From Oscillospiraceae bacterium (GTDB lineage: Bacteria; Bacillota; Clostridia; Oscillospirales; Ruminococcaceae), in NCBI GenBank assembly GCA_021201135.1, contig JAJQGT010000030.1, forward strand, positions 62,001 through 126,000: a stretch of DNA of 64,000 bases. The letters are read 5' to 3'. Positions 35,710-44,135 of this stretch are shown in pieces (positions within the stretch are counted from its first letter, which is position 1; each line of letters starts with the position of its first letter). The translations under genes were made by a program, and so were the position numbers. A model generated the notes under the pieces. It saw only the letters and a program-made list of their open reading frames with translations, did no database searches and had not been told where the DNA came from.

Positions 35710-36196
35710 ACTTCTTCTCCGCAATCGCATCAAGCTTGGCTTCGATGGACTTGAGGACATCGAGCTCGGTGATGACGGGCTCTGCGGGAGCTTCGGGTGC
35801 GGGCTCTTCTGCCTTCTTGACCTTGTTCTTCGCACTGCCGATCAATTTGATTACGAGGAAGATGCAGAGAGCGACGATGAGGAAGTTAAGTACAACCGAG
35901 ATGAAGTTGCCGAATGTAACGGCTACTTCCGCTGTTGCTACTTCGCCTGCTTCGTCTAAGACTGCTTCCTTAAGAACCCACTTCCAGTCTTTGAAGTTGA
36001 TGCCGCCGGTGATAAGGCTGATGAAAGGCATGATAATGTCGTTGACGAGCGAGGTTACGATATTACCGAATGCGGAGCCGATGATAACGCCGACTGCCAT
36101 ATCGACAACGTTGCCCTTGGAAATCATAGCCTTGAATTCATTTAAGAATGTCTTAGCTTTGCCGGAGCCTTTTTTTGCTTCTTCTTTTACATCCAT
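35708..36196 (-). CDS. mscL: Large-conductance mechanosensitive channel
   Basis: Emergency valve opened by membrane tension during osmotic downshock. 162 residues, a little longer than average because of a Pro/Glu/Ala-rich linker (about 130-147) before the C-terminal helix. First pore helix contains GNVVDMAVGVIIGSAFGNIVTSLVNDIIMP (about 33-62), the diagnostic MscL stretch; second helix near 88-110. Confidence 0.96.
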   Translation of the reverse strand: MDVKEEAKKGSGKAKTFLNEFKAMISKGNVVDMAVGVIIGSAFGNIVTSLVNDIIMPFISLITGGINFKDWKWVLKEAVLDEAGEVATAEVAVTFGNFISVVLNFLIVALCIFLVIKLIGSAKNKVKKAEEPAPEAPAEPVITELDVLKSIEAKLDAIAEKK

Positions 36197-36252
36197 GATA
36201 AAATCCTTCTTTTCTGTAGTATTTCGGCTTACCGAGCCGTTTGTTTAATTAT

Positions 36253-36281
36253 AATATAACAGAGTTACGGGTAAAAAGCAA
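36253..36281 (-). promoter_or_regulatory. Promoter of mscL
   Basis: Minus strand TTGCTT (36276-36281), 17-base spacer, TATATT (36253-36258). The leader then contains a CGGCT/AGCCG hairpin about 25 bases before the ribosome site. Confidence 0.6.
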
Positions 36282-36290
36282 GATAATTTT

Positions 36291-37808
36291 TCACTTTTCG
36301 CTCTTTTTGGTCTCTTTTTCGATGACGGGATAGTCGGGAACACGGTTGAAGGTCTCGGTGAGAACACGAAGCCGCTTCGAAAGTGCCGGACTGAGCTCCT
36401 CCTTCGAGATTCTCCAGCGCCAGTTGGTGCCGACGGTCGAGGGAACGTTGATTCTTGCCTCGTTGCCGAGCTCAAGGAAGTCCTGCGGCTGTGCGATGAC
36501 GACATCGGCGGTGCTAGACCAACCGAGGCGGATAAGTGCATCAGGGATTTCTTTCTTGCTCGTGACGTTCAGGTACTTCTTGGCGAAGTTAAGAGCCTTG
36601 CCCGAGAGCCCGTCTGCCCAGCCCTTGGCGGTGTCCGAGTCATGGGTTGAGACATAGGCGACATAGCCGGTCGAAGTGTAGTTGCACGGAAGATAGTCGC
36701 TCTTTCCCGTCGGGTCGAAGGCGAACTGCAAAGCCTTCATTCCCGGATACTCGGTATCTTTCAGGAGCTTTACGACGTCGGGGGTAATGAGTCCCAAATC
36801 CTCGGCGATAATTCGCTTCTTGCCGAGCCAGTAGTTGGCGGAGTTGAAGAGCTCCATCCCCGGTCCCTTCTCCCACTTGCCGTTTACGGCGTCCTCGTCG
36901 CCATATGGGATTGAGTAGTAGCCCGCAAAGCCGCGGAAGTGGTCGATTCTGACGACATCATAAATATCGGTCGTATGGGCGATTCTCTTGACCCACCAGT
37001 TATAGCCGTCAGTCTGCATCTTCTTCCAGTCATAAAGGGGATTGCCCCAGAGCTGACCCTTAGTGGCATAGTCATCCGGCGGGCAACCGGCGACGTGAAC
37101 GGGGTTTCTGTCCTCGTCGAGCTCGAAAAGCTCCGGGTTCAGCCAGACGTCGACGCTGTCATGGGCGCAGTAGATCGGCATGTCGCCGATAATCTCGATT
37201 CCCCTGTCGTTGGCGTACTTCTTGAGCGCATACCACTGCTTATAGAATTCGTACTGAACGAATATGTAGAAGTCAATTTCCTCCGAGAGGCGTTTCTTTG
37301 CCTCGGCAATAGCTTCCGGCTCCGCCATCTTGAGGGGCTTATCCCACTCGAACCACGGGAGCCCGCCGTTCTCGTCCTTGAGCGCCATGAAGAGGGCGTA
37401 ATTCTCCACCCACTTCGACTGCTTATCAAGAAAAGCCTTGTAGTCCTCGTCGGGCACAAATCTTGAGAATGCGATTCTCAATGTGTCCCAGACGGTCTCG
37501 TAGAGCATGCCGTAGTTAATGTAACGGGGGTTGTCGCCGTACTTAACGGTTTTATACTCCGAGGGCTTAAGGAGCCCGTCCTTGTGAAGGGTTTCAAAAT
37601 CTATAAAATAGGGGTTTCCCGCATATACCGAGCAGGACTGATAGGGCGAATCGCCGTAGCTTGTGGGCGAAAGCGGCAGTATCTGCCAGTAGTGCTGTTC
37701 CGATTTCCGAAGAAAGTCGACAAACTCCCTTGCTTCCTTACCCATTTTTCCGATTCCGTAATCGCCCCAAAGCGAGGATATTCCCAAAAGAATACCGCTG
37801 ACTTTCAT
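36291..37808 (-). CDS. malQ: 4-alpha-glucanotransferase (amylomaltase)
   Basis: GH77 enzyme that moves alpha-1,4-glucan segments between maltodextrins and releases glucose, the natural cytoplasmic partner of the importer at 3-8 kb. 505 residues. SLWGDYGIGKMGKEAREFVDFL opens it; catalytic residues occur in VRIDHFRGFAGYY (nucleophile Asp near 295) and IAEDLGLITPDV (acid/base Glu near 340), with THDSDTA near 390. ATG at 37808 chosen for its 8-base spacing from GGAGG. Confidence 0.96.
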   Translation of the reverse strand: MKVSGILLGISSLWGDYGIGKMGKEAREFVDFLRKSEQHYWQILPLSPTSYGDSPYQSCSVYAGNPYFIDFETLHKDGLLKPSEYKTVKYGDNPRYINYGMLYETVWDTLRIAFSRFVPDEDYKAFLDKQSKWVENYALFMALKDENGGLPWFEWDKPLKMAEPEAIAEAKKRLSEEIDFYIFVQYEFYKQWYALKKYANDRGIEIIGDMPIYCAHDSVDVWLNPELFELDEDRNPVHVAGCPPDDYATKGQLWGNPLYDWKKMQTDGYNWWVKRIAHTTDIYDVVRIDHFRGFAGYYSIPYGDEDAVNGKWEKGPGMELFNSANYWLGKKRIIAEDLGLITPDVVKLLKDTEYPGMKALQFAFDPTGKSDYLPCNYTSTGYVAYVSTHDSDTAKGWADGLSGKALNFAKKYLNVTSKKEIPDALIRLGWSSTADVVIAQPQDFLELGNEARINVPSTVGTNWRWRISKEELSPALSKRLRVLTETFNRVPDYPVIEKETKKSEK

Positions 37809-37835
37809 ACACATTTCCTCCGTTTTTGAATAATA

Positions 37836-37873
37836 AAAATAGCCTAAGCTGATAACTCAGATAAGGCTATTTT
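37836..37873 (-). terminator. Terminator of the serine hydrolase gene
   Basis: Inverted repeat AAAATAGCCT/AGGCTATTTT with an inner CTGA/TCAG pair; on the minus strand the stem ends in TTTTTATTATT. Lies between the serine hydrolase and malQ genes. Confidence 0.75.
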
Positions 37874-37893
37874 ACCAAATATCACGGGACATT

Positions 37894-38997
37894 TCAAGTA
37901 TTCTCTGAACTATTTTCTGATATTTCTGCCCAGATTGCGTCGGCGTAACCCTCAATCAGATATGAAATCTCGCTATAGAGTGAGTAGTCCGAGCTGTCCT
38001 CGCCCTCAAGGTTCGTGAGAATCGCCAATACATACGGATGCTCGGCTTGCGAATCCTTCGCTTCGATATAGGCTATGTCATGGAAGGCATACTGCGTCCA
38101 GCCGTACTTGCGGTAAATGGTATAGCTCGACTTTATCATCGGGATTCGGGTGATGGCAAGGTGCGACTTCAGGGTCTCGACATAGGGGTTGTCGCTCTCC
38201 AAAAACTGTGCCAGAATCCGGGCATATGCTCCCGCCGACTCGGTGCAGATTTTCTCCTGCGTGAGACGGGTGTCGATTTCATGCGTACAGCCATATTCAG
38301 TGCAGTACTCGGCGAAATCATCCCAGCTTATGAGATCTTTGAGCATCTGGTAAGCGATGTTGTCGCTTCTGATTACAGCGAGCTCCAATAGCTCCATAAC
38401 GGTATACTGGTCGCCGACCTCGCCGTCCTGAATAATTCCCGTACCGCCCATATAGTGCCTTTGTTCATAGGTCAGAACCGTGTCGCCGTCGATTTCGCCG
38501 GCGGCTAATTTTTCGTAGAGATAGACGACGAACGGAATCTTTACACAGCTTGCGACGGGATAGTGAACGCCCGGGTTGATTTCGAACGAGTAGCCGGTCT
38601 CGAGATCCATATAGTAGATAGAGACGACTTTTTCACGGGTCACGTTCCCCTCTTCGTCGGTGGTTTCGTTATAGATGTCGCAAGTGCACTCTTCCTCGTC
38701 GCCGTCGCAGTTCGGATTCACGCCGTAGCGGTCGAAGATTTCCTGAAGCTCCGTGAAGAATTCATCGGGGAAAGAGAAGTCAATTTCGACAATTTCCGGC
38801 TCAGGTTCTGTCGTTGTGACTTCGGTGGTGGTAGCTTCAGTTGTGGTAGTGACTTCGGTAGTGGTCGCCTCTGTGGTAGTCGTAACGGCTTCCATGGTGG
38901 AGACAGTAGTGGTACTCTCCTCAGTCTCTGTCTCCACATTCCCGCAGGCACAAAAAAGCAGGGAGACGATCAGGACTACGGAAATAATTCTTCTCAT
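37894..38997 (-). CDS. Secreted serine hydrolase with class A beta-lactamase fold, lipoprotein
   Basis: 367-residue exported protein. Lipobox LLFCAC near 14-19, a Thr/Glu-rich linker with TTTEATTTEV-type repeats (about 26-68), then a transpeptidase-like domain. Active-site SCVK (SxxK, near 147), SDN (near 212) and a degenerate KYG in place of KTG near 298. Relatives process cell-wall peptides or are of unknown role; I see no reason to call it a resistance enzyme. It starts 41 bases after the PrsA-like gene and may share its message. Confidence 0.8.
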   Translation of the reverse strand: MRRIISVVLIVSLLFCACGNVETETEESTTTVSTMEAVTTTTEATTTEVTTTTEATTTEVTTTEPEPEIVEIDFSFPDEFFTELQEIFDRYGVNPNCDGDEEECTCDIYNETTDEEGNVTREKVVSIYYMDLETGYSFEINPGVHYPVASCVKIPFVVYLYEKLAAGEIDGDTVLTYEQRHYMGGTGIIQDGEVGDQYTVMELLELAVIRSDNIAYQMLKDLISWDDFAEYCTEYGCTHEIDTRLTQEKICTESAGAYARILAQFLESDNPYVETLKSHLAITRIPMIKSSYTIYRKYGWTQYAFHDIAYIEAKDSQAEHPYVLAILTNLEGEDSSDYSLYSEISYLIEGYADAIWAEISENSSENT

Positions 38998-39038
38998 AGT
39001 AAATCGCTCCCCTGCTCTTTAAATTCGATTCAAATCAA

Positions 39039-40199
39039 TTACTGAATACAGCCATAGGACAACATATCGTGATACTCGCTGTAGGTCATGGTGCAGTTTG
39101 CAAGAACCTCGTCGACGTAGTTGTTGAATACTATGCTGACATAGTCGGTCTTGAGGTCGTCCCAGTTCTCTTCGATATACTCATCCTGCTCAAGGCGATA
39201 GATGATGTGGTAGCCGTAGACGCTCTCAACAATTCCGCTGAGCTCGCCGACCTCGAGGGCAAATGCGGCATTCTCAAAATCTTCAACCATCTGACCGGTG
39301 GTGAACATATAGCCGGCTTCGTTGTCGACCATACCGGAGTCGTCGGCATCCTGAGCATACTCATAAACAGCAGCTTCGATGTCGTCGCTTGCCTGAATTT
39401 CGGCAAGGATTTCCTCAGCATAGGCAAGAGCCGCCGCCTGAAGCTCCTCGTCGGTAGCGTCGGCATACTCTTCGTCATCAGCGAAGTGGTCTGAAGTGAT
39501 AAGAACGTGGTAAACTCTTACATAATCGTTCTGGAGGCTTTCTTTGATTTCGTCGTCGCTCTCAAGAAGAAGCGGTTCGTCTCCGCCGTAGAGCTCGAGA
39601 TAAACTCTTTCGCAAAGGACGCTTTGGGTTACGATTCTTTCAAGAAGGTCATAGGAGATGCCGGATGCCTCAAGTGCATAGTAGAACTCGTCTTCCGATT
39701 CGAAGCTGTCCATCTCTTCCTGCATCACTTCGTCAATTTCCTCATAGTCCTCGTCGGTGAGCTCGATGTCATAGATATCGGCAAGGATTGCTCCCCACTG
39801 GTTGTCCTCGACATAGTAATCTACGATAGTCATGAAGGTCTCGAAGAGCTCGTCGTTGTCCTCCCAATAGGAGTCGTCGGTGAGACCGTAGTAGCTCAGA
39901 AGATACATATACATATATCTGTACTCATCAAACGGAACCTCGACGGAGCCGCTCATCTCGTTGCTTGTGATGGTGAGCATTACGAGATTCTCGGTGTCAA
40001 TCGCTTCGCCGTCGATATAGAGACCAGCCGCGAGGGTTTCGGATTCGGAATCCTCTTCATCGGTGGAGTCGGTGGAATCGGATGTTGTCGAATCGGACGT
40101 ATCGTCCTCATCTGTCGAAGTGTCTCCGCAGGATGCGAAGCAGGATACCGCAATCGTCAAAGCCATGATGAATGCGAGTAGTTTCAAAAATCTGTTCAT
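39039..40199 (-). CDS. PrsA/SurA-like peptidyl-prolyl isomerase lipoprotein
   Basis: Extracytoplasmic folding factor. 386 residues from the ATG at 40199, where a signal peptide with lipobox CFASC begins; the longer frame to 40319 adds an unlikely leader. After a Ser/Thr/Asp-rich linker (30-60) comes a SurA-like helical region, and a parvulin domain lies at about 245-345 (RVYHVLITSDHF ... FENAAFALEVGELSGIVESVYGYHIIYRL). Very acidic overall, a common feature of surface proteins. Confidence 0.88.
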   Translation of the reverse strand: MNRFLKLLAFIMALTIAVSCFASCGDTSTDEDDTSDSTTSDSTDSTDEEDSESETLAAGLYIDGEAIDTENLVMLTITSNEMSGSVEVPFDEYRYMYMYLLSYYGLTDDSYWEDNDELFETFMTIVDYYVEDNQWGAILADIYDIELTDEDYEEIDEVMQEEMDSFESEDEFYYALEASGISYDLLERIVTQSVLCERVYLELYGGDEPLLLESDDEIKESLQNDYVRVYHVLITSDHFADDEEYADATDEELQAAALAYAEEILAEIQASDDIEAAVYEYAQDADDSGMVDNEAGYMFTTGQMVEDFENAAFALEVGELSGIVESVYGYHIIYRLEQDEYIEENWDDLKTDYVSIVFNNYVDEVLANCTMTYSEYHDMLSYGCIQ

Positions 40200-40329
40200 T
40201 GGAATTTCTTTGCCTTTCTTTTGATAAATTCTTTTCTTTTTGTTACTGTAAACATAGCGTGCATAGTACGCCGCCAATAACGGGTATTGTATTCCCTGAT
40301 TGTGATAATGTGATGACAATTAGAAAAAA

Positions 40330-40899
40330 CTACGCCTTTGCGGGAGCTTCCTCCGGCTTCTTGTTGTACTTTTCGCCGTAAATCTCGTCATAGTTTGCGA
40401 TGCTTTCGCGGATAATATCCACAGCGGCTTTTCTGCCCATAACCTCGTCAACGGCGGTCTGCTTGCCCTCAAGCTGTTTGTATACGGTGAAGAAGTGAAT
40501 CATCTCGTCGAAGATGTGGCTGGGGAGTCCTTCGATACTGCGATAGGAATTATAGCTCGGTTCCTCGAAGGGAACGGCGATAATCTTCTGGTCCATCCTG
40601 CCGTTGTCAATCATGTTGATAACTCCGATGGGATAGCACTGAACGAGCACGAGAGGCACCAAAACCTCGTTGCTGAGAACCAGAACGTCGAGCGGGTCGC
40701 CATCGTCCGCCAGAGTCTTCGGCAGGAAGCCGTAGTTTGCGGGATAGTGGGTGGATGTATAGAGGATTCGGTCAAGTATGAGAGCCCCCGACTTCTTGTC
40801 GAGCTCATACTTGGTCTTACTGCCCTTGGAAATCTCGATAACCGCCAAAAAATCGTCGGGCGTAACCCTTTCCTTGTCAATATCATGCCATAGGTTCAT
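40330..40899 (-). CDS. ppa: Inorganic pyrophosphatase, family I
   Basis: Soluble enzyme splitting pyrophosphate. 189 residues from the ATG at 40899. Diagnostic residues: KGSKTKYELDKKSG near 27, YPANYGFLPKTLADDGDPLDVLVL near 52-75 with the metal-binding Asp triad. The end (KPEEAPAKA) is a short low-complexity tail. Own promoter upstream. Confidence 0.95.
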   Translation of the reverse strand: MNLWHDIDKERVTPDDFLAVIEISKGSKTKYELDKKSGALILDRILYTSTHYPANYGFLPKTLADDGDPLDVLVLSNEVLVPLVLVQCYPIGVINMIDNGRMDQKIIAVPFEEPSYNSYRSIEGLPSHIFDEMIHFFTVYKQLEGKQTAVDEVMGRKAAVDIIRESIANYDEIYGEKYNKKPEEAPAKA

Positions 40900-40935
40900 A
40901 TTATTTCTTCCTTTCTGTCTTTTGATTATGCGATA

Positions 40936-40964
40936 ATTATATATCATCGAAGTGCAGTTTGCAA
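40936..40964 (-). promoter_or_regulatory. Promoter of ppa
   Basis: Minus strand TTGCAA (40959-40964), 17-base spacer, TATAAT (40936-40941). Confidence 0.7.
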
Positions 40965-40994
40965 GCACCGACGATAAATAAAACCATCATAGCG

Positions 40995-41321
40995 TTAAAA
41001 AGCTGTTTCTTCCAACTGCTTGCTTATGTCCCGACCGCCGTAGATTATGGCGACAATCTCCACCGTCATATCTTCCTCATTTGGAAGATAAAATACCAGA
41101 TACTTATCCACGGGAAGAACTCGCAATCCTCGGCTACGCAACGGCTCCTCATCATAAAGTCGGAAGCGCATTGGCATTTCATCAAGGCTCCGAATTTTAC
41201 GCATAATCCTACCTGAAACTTTTTTAGCCGTTTCCGGTTCCAAAAGTCCATGTTCTATATACGTTCGTATATCTCTTAAGTCTTTTCTCGCTTGTACCGA
41301 ATAAATAATTTTGAATTTCAT
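40995..41321 (-). CDS. RelE/ParE-family toxin
   Basis: 108-residue basic protein of the RelE/ParE superfamily: FKIIYSVQARKDLRDIRTYI at the start, LRSRGLRVLPVDKYLVFYLPNEE near 70-90 and VEIVAIIYGGRDI near the end, the typical order. Relatives cut mRNA on the ribosome or poison gyrase. Its start overlaps the antitoxin stop by four bases (ATGA). Confidence 0.88.
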   Translation of the reverse strand: MKFKIIYSVQARKDLRDIRTYIEHGLLEPETAKKVSGRIMRKIRSLDEMPMRFRLYDEEPLRSRGLRVLPVDKYLVFYLPNEEDMTVEIVAIIYGGRDISKQLEETAF

Positions 41322-41623
41322 ACGCCGAAATCTCGTTTCATTTCCGCTTCCATTTCGTCAGCAGTGTAGACTCGACCGTTTTTTATGTCGTCCAAGCCCC
41401 TCTCGATATGCGCATTAAATTCTTCTTTTGTCATCGAACCATACGATGGCGGCTTCTCAATCGGAATCTTGACTTCAAACGGAATGCCATGATGAAGCAC
41501 GACCTGCTTCAGAAACATTCCCACCGCATTGGACATCGGGATTCCAAGCTCGTTCAGAACTTCCTCCGCCTGTTCCTTGACTTCAGGCTCAACTCGAGCG
41601 TAAACAGTTGATGTTCTTGACAT
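41318..41623 (-). CDS. RelB/DinJ-family antitoxin
   Basis: 101 residues. N-terminal ribbon-helix-helix of the RelB/DinJ type (SRTSTVYARVEPEVKEQAEEVLNELGIPMSNAVGMFLKQVV, residues 2-42) for DNA binding and autorepression; the C-terminal part, including EEFNAHIERGLDD, should wrap around the toxin. First gene of the pair. Confidence 0.9.
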   Translation of the reverse strand: MSRTSTVYARVEPEVKEQAEEVLNELGIPMSNAVGMFLKQVVLHHGIPFEVKIPIEKPPSYGSMTKEEFNAHIERGLDDIKNGRVYTADEMEAEMKRDFGV

Positions 41624-41646
41624 AAAAACACATCCTTTCGCTTGCT

Positions 41647-41675
41647 ATTATACCACATCTGCCAGCGAATTGCAA
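41647..41675 (-). promoter_or_regulatory. Promoter of the RelBE-like operon
   Basis: Minus strand TTGCAA (41670-41675), 17-base spacer, TATAAT (41647-41652). The -35 box is one arm of the inverted repeat at 41670-41690. Confidence 0.7.
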
Positions 41676-41753
41676 GCCTTTAGCTTGCAACGAAAGAAAT
41701 TTCAGCAAAGCTGAAATTTACTTTCTTCGTAAGACGAGCTTGCTCGGATTACG
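41670..41753. repeat. Cluster of three consecutive inverted repeats between argS and relBE
   Basis: TTGCAAGC/GCTTGCAA (41670-41690), AAATTTCAGC/GCTGAAATTT (41697-41719, three-base loop) and CGTAAgaCGAGC/GCTCGgaTTACG (41728-41753). The last ends within a few bases of the argS stop codon. Each could form an RNA hairpin on either strand; a terminator for argS is the simplest role, but none is followed by a proper U-run. Confidence 0.6.
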
Positions 41754-41756
41754 AAT

Positions 41757-43514
41757 TTACATATTCTCAACCGTCTCAATCGCCAACAAATCAAGTTGCT
41801 TCGCAATTACCCTTCTTGCCATGAGGCAGAGGGCGATGAGGTCGTTGCGCTTCTGCTCGTCGGGCTCGCTCAGGATATGCTCGTCGTGGTAGAGTCTTGA
41901 GAATGTCGAGGCGATGTTATAGGCGCTGTCGCAGAGGACGCAGGGAGCGAGGTCTGTATAGGCTTTGTCGTAGGTTTCGCCGAGGAGGGCAAAATCGAGG
42001 GCGAGCTCCCTTTCAACATCCGAATAAATGCCGCCGATGGGACGGATTTCATTATAGGAAATGCCCGCTTTCTTGAGAATCGAGTTGATTCTGGTGACGG
42101 TGTAAAGAAGATATGTGCCGGTCTTGCCGTCGAAGGCAAGGAACTTGTTCAAATCGAAAACATAATCCTTCGAGGGCTGATTCGAGAGGTCGCCGAACTT
42201 GATGGCGGCAACGCCGATTTTCTCGGCAATCTCCTGCTTGTCGCCGGAGACGTATTCCGAATCCTGAAGCTTTTCAAGCGCCCCGTCGGTCGCCATCTTG
42301 ATGAGCTCTTCGAGGCGCATTACTCCGCCCGCTCTTGTCTTGAAGGGCTTACCATCCGAGCCGTTCATAGTGCCGAAGCCTATGAGCGTGAGCTCGGTGT
42401 CAGAAGGAACAAGCTCCGCCTTTCTTGCACAACGGAAGACCTGCGTGAAGTGCAAGGACTGCCGCTTGTCGACGACATACCAGATTTTACTTGGCTTGAA
42501 ATCGTGTTCACGCTGAATGATGGTCGCGAGGTCGGTCGTGGCATAGGCGCTCGAATCGTCCGACTTCTTTATCATGACGGGAGGAACGGTTATCTTGTCG
42601 GACTCTTCGGCGACGTCGACAACCTGCGCACCGTCGCTCTCATAGAGAAGCCCTTTTTCGGTGAGGCGGCTTATGAGCTCGTCGGTGTAGGCGTCGCAAT
42701 CGCTCTCGCCGTACCAATAGTCAAGGTCGACATTAAGCTGTCCGAGGATCTTCTTGATATCGGTCTTCGAGACCTCGACAATCTGCTTCCAGAGGGAGTA
42801 GTAGCCGGGGTGATGGTGCTGAAACTGATAGACTATCTTGTGAGCCTTCTCCTTGAACTCCTCGTCAACTTTGCTCTTGGCGCTCGCAAACGGATAGATT
42901 TCATTCAGCTCGTTCACGTCGATTTCGGGGAGACCGTCGCGCTCAGGGTCAAAGCCCTCCTGGAAGCAAGCCCATTCGGGGTGGCGCTCCTGATACTCGG
43001 CAATGACGAGCCCCAAGGGTGTTCCCCAGTCGCCGAGATGAGCGTCTCCGACGACCGTTCTGCCGGTGGCACGGGCGATTCTCTTCAAGGATTCGCCGAT
43101 GATGGAGGACCTCAGATGCCCGATATGAAGCGGCTTCGCGACGTTCGGACCGGCATAGTCTATTACGATGGTTTCGGGAGTCTCGACCTGAGGCACGCCG
43201 AGGTTCGGGTCATCAACGACGCCGTTGACGTACTCAAGAAGAAACTCATCTGTAAGTGTCAGATTTATAAAGCCCGGCTTGACGGCTTCGGCTTTCCGGA
43301 ACATGGAATTCTCGGAAAGTATAGCCACAACCTCTTCGGCAATCATGAAGGGCGCCTTGTGATAGAGCTTGGCGCCGGCAAACGCGCCGTTGCACTGGAA
43401 CTGGCAGAGATCCATTCTGTCTGATACACTGACAGTCCCCAATTCACTTGAATATCCGGCTTTTTCAAACGCTTCGGAAACAAACTCCGAAAGCAGTACT
43501 GTTATCTTTTTCAT
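41757..43514 (-). CDS. argS: Arginyl-tRNA synthetase
   Basis: Class I synthetase charging arginine tRNA. 585 residues. N-terminal additional domain (1-115), then VAKPLHIGHLRSS (the HIGH motif) near 129, SDDSSAYATTDLATI near 318, and the C-terminal DALR anticodon-binding domain (about 465-585). The KMSKS loop is degenerate (SDGKPFKTRAGG), as in many ArgRS enzymes. Confidence 0.97.
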   Translation of the reverse strand: MKKITVLLSEFVSEAFEKAGYSSELGTVSVSDRMDLCQFQCNGAFAGAKLYHKAPFMIAEEVVAILSENSMFRKAEAVKPGFINLTLTDEFLLEYVNGVVDDPNLGVPQVETPETIVIDYAGPNVAKPLHIGHLRSSIIGESLKRIARATGRTVVGDAHLGDWGTPLGLVIAEYQERHPEWACFQEGFDPERDGLPEIDVNELNEIYPFASAKSKVDEEFKEKAHKIVYQFQHHHPGYYSLWKQIVEVSKTDIKKILGQLNVDLDYWYGESDCDAYTDELISRLTEKGLLYESDGAQVVDVAEESDKITVPPVMIKKSDDSSAYATTDLATIIQREHDFKPSKIWYVVDKRQSLHFTQVFRCARKAELVPSDTELTLIGFGTMNGSDGKPFKTRAGGVMRLEELIKMATDGALEKLQDSEYVSGDKQEIAEKIGVAAIKFGDLSNQPSKDYVFDLNKFLAFDGKTGTYLLYTVTRINSILKKAGISYNEIRPIGGIYSDVERELALDFALLGETYDKAYTDLAPCVLCDSAYNIASTFSRLYHDEHILSEPDEQKRNDLIALCLMARRVIAKQLDLLAIETVENM

Positions 43515-43548
43515 TATATTACACTCCTAAATGTGCATTCGTAGATTG

Positions 43549-43577
43549 ATTATATCACAACGTGAATGAAAGCGCAA
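43549..43577 (-). promoter_or_regulatory. Promoter of argS
   Basis: Minus strand TTGCGC (43572-43577), 17-base spacer, TATAAT (43549-43554). Confidence 0.65.
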
Positions 43578-43601
43578 GTATTATATTTTCGCCGAAATAT
43601 C

Positions 43602-43630
43602 TTGAATTGTCGCCTGAAATAGTGTATAAT
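43602..43630 (+). promoter_or_regulatory. Promoter of the NfeD-SPFH operon
   Basis: TTGAAT (43602-43607), 17-base spacer, TATAAT (43625-43630), divergent from the argS promoter. Confidence 0.75.
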
Positions 43631-43686
43631 ATTTATCGGTAAGCCCAAACGGTTTAAAACGGTCTTTATGAAAGGAGTTTTGCGAA

Positions 43687-44115
43687 ATGGATGTCATTTA
43701 TTGGCTGATTGCCGTTATAGCCTTTATTATCTTGGAGGCGGTTACATATCAGCTTGTGTCTGTGTGGTTCGTTATCGGCTCATTAGCCGGACTTTTAGCG
43801 GCGGCTCTCGGGGCGAGTGTCATGATTCAGGTTGCCGTGTTTGTGATAGTCTCGGCGCTGATGCTCATAATACTTCGACCTCTTTCGATGAAGCTTCTCA
43901 AGCCGAAGGGGCTCAAGACCAACACCGACCGGCTGATTGGCGAGGACGTTCTCATCACCGAGAATGTTTCGAACATATCCGGCACCGGCAAGGGCAAAAT
44001 CAGTGGCATGACATGGACGGTCCGTTCTGAATCCGGAGAAGACATCCCGGAAAATTCGGTAGCGACCGTTGTCAGAATCGAGGGCGTAAAGCTCATCGTA
44101 AAAGCAAAGAGCTAA
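43687..44115 (+). CDS. NfeD-like membrane protein
   Basis: 142 residues: two or three membrane helices in the first 70 residues (VIYWLIAVIAFIILEAVTYQ; AALGASVMIQVAVFVIVSAL) and a C-terminal OB-fold domain (about 80-142, LIGEDVLITENVSNISGTGKGKI). Family partner of SPFH proteins, with which it forms membrane microdomain complexes; the partner gene follows 20 bases on. Confidence 0.88.
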   Translation: MDVIYWLIAVIAFIILEAVTYQLVSVWFVIGSLAGLLAAALGASVMIQVAVFVIVSALMLIILRPLSMKLLKPKGLKTNTDRLIGEDVLITENVSNISGTGKGKISGMTWTVRSESGEDIPENSVATVVRIEGVKLIVKAKS

Positions 44116-44135
44116 TCTGAAAGGAGAAAAATCAA

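Noticed and set aside
37894-38997. Beta-lactamase resistance gene
   Set aside because: It has SxxK and SDN but a degenerate third motif, a long surface linker and a housekeeping context with a PrsA-like gene; a wall-related serine hydrolase is more likely.
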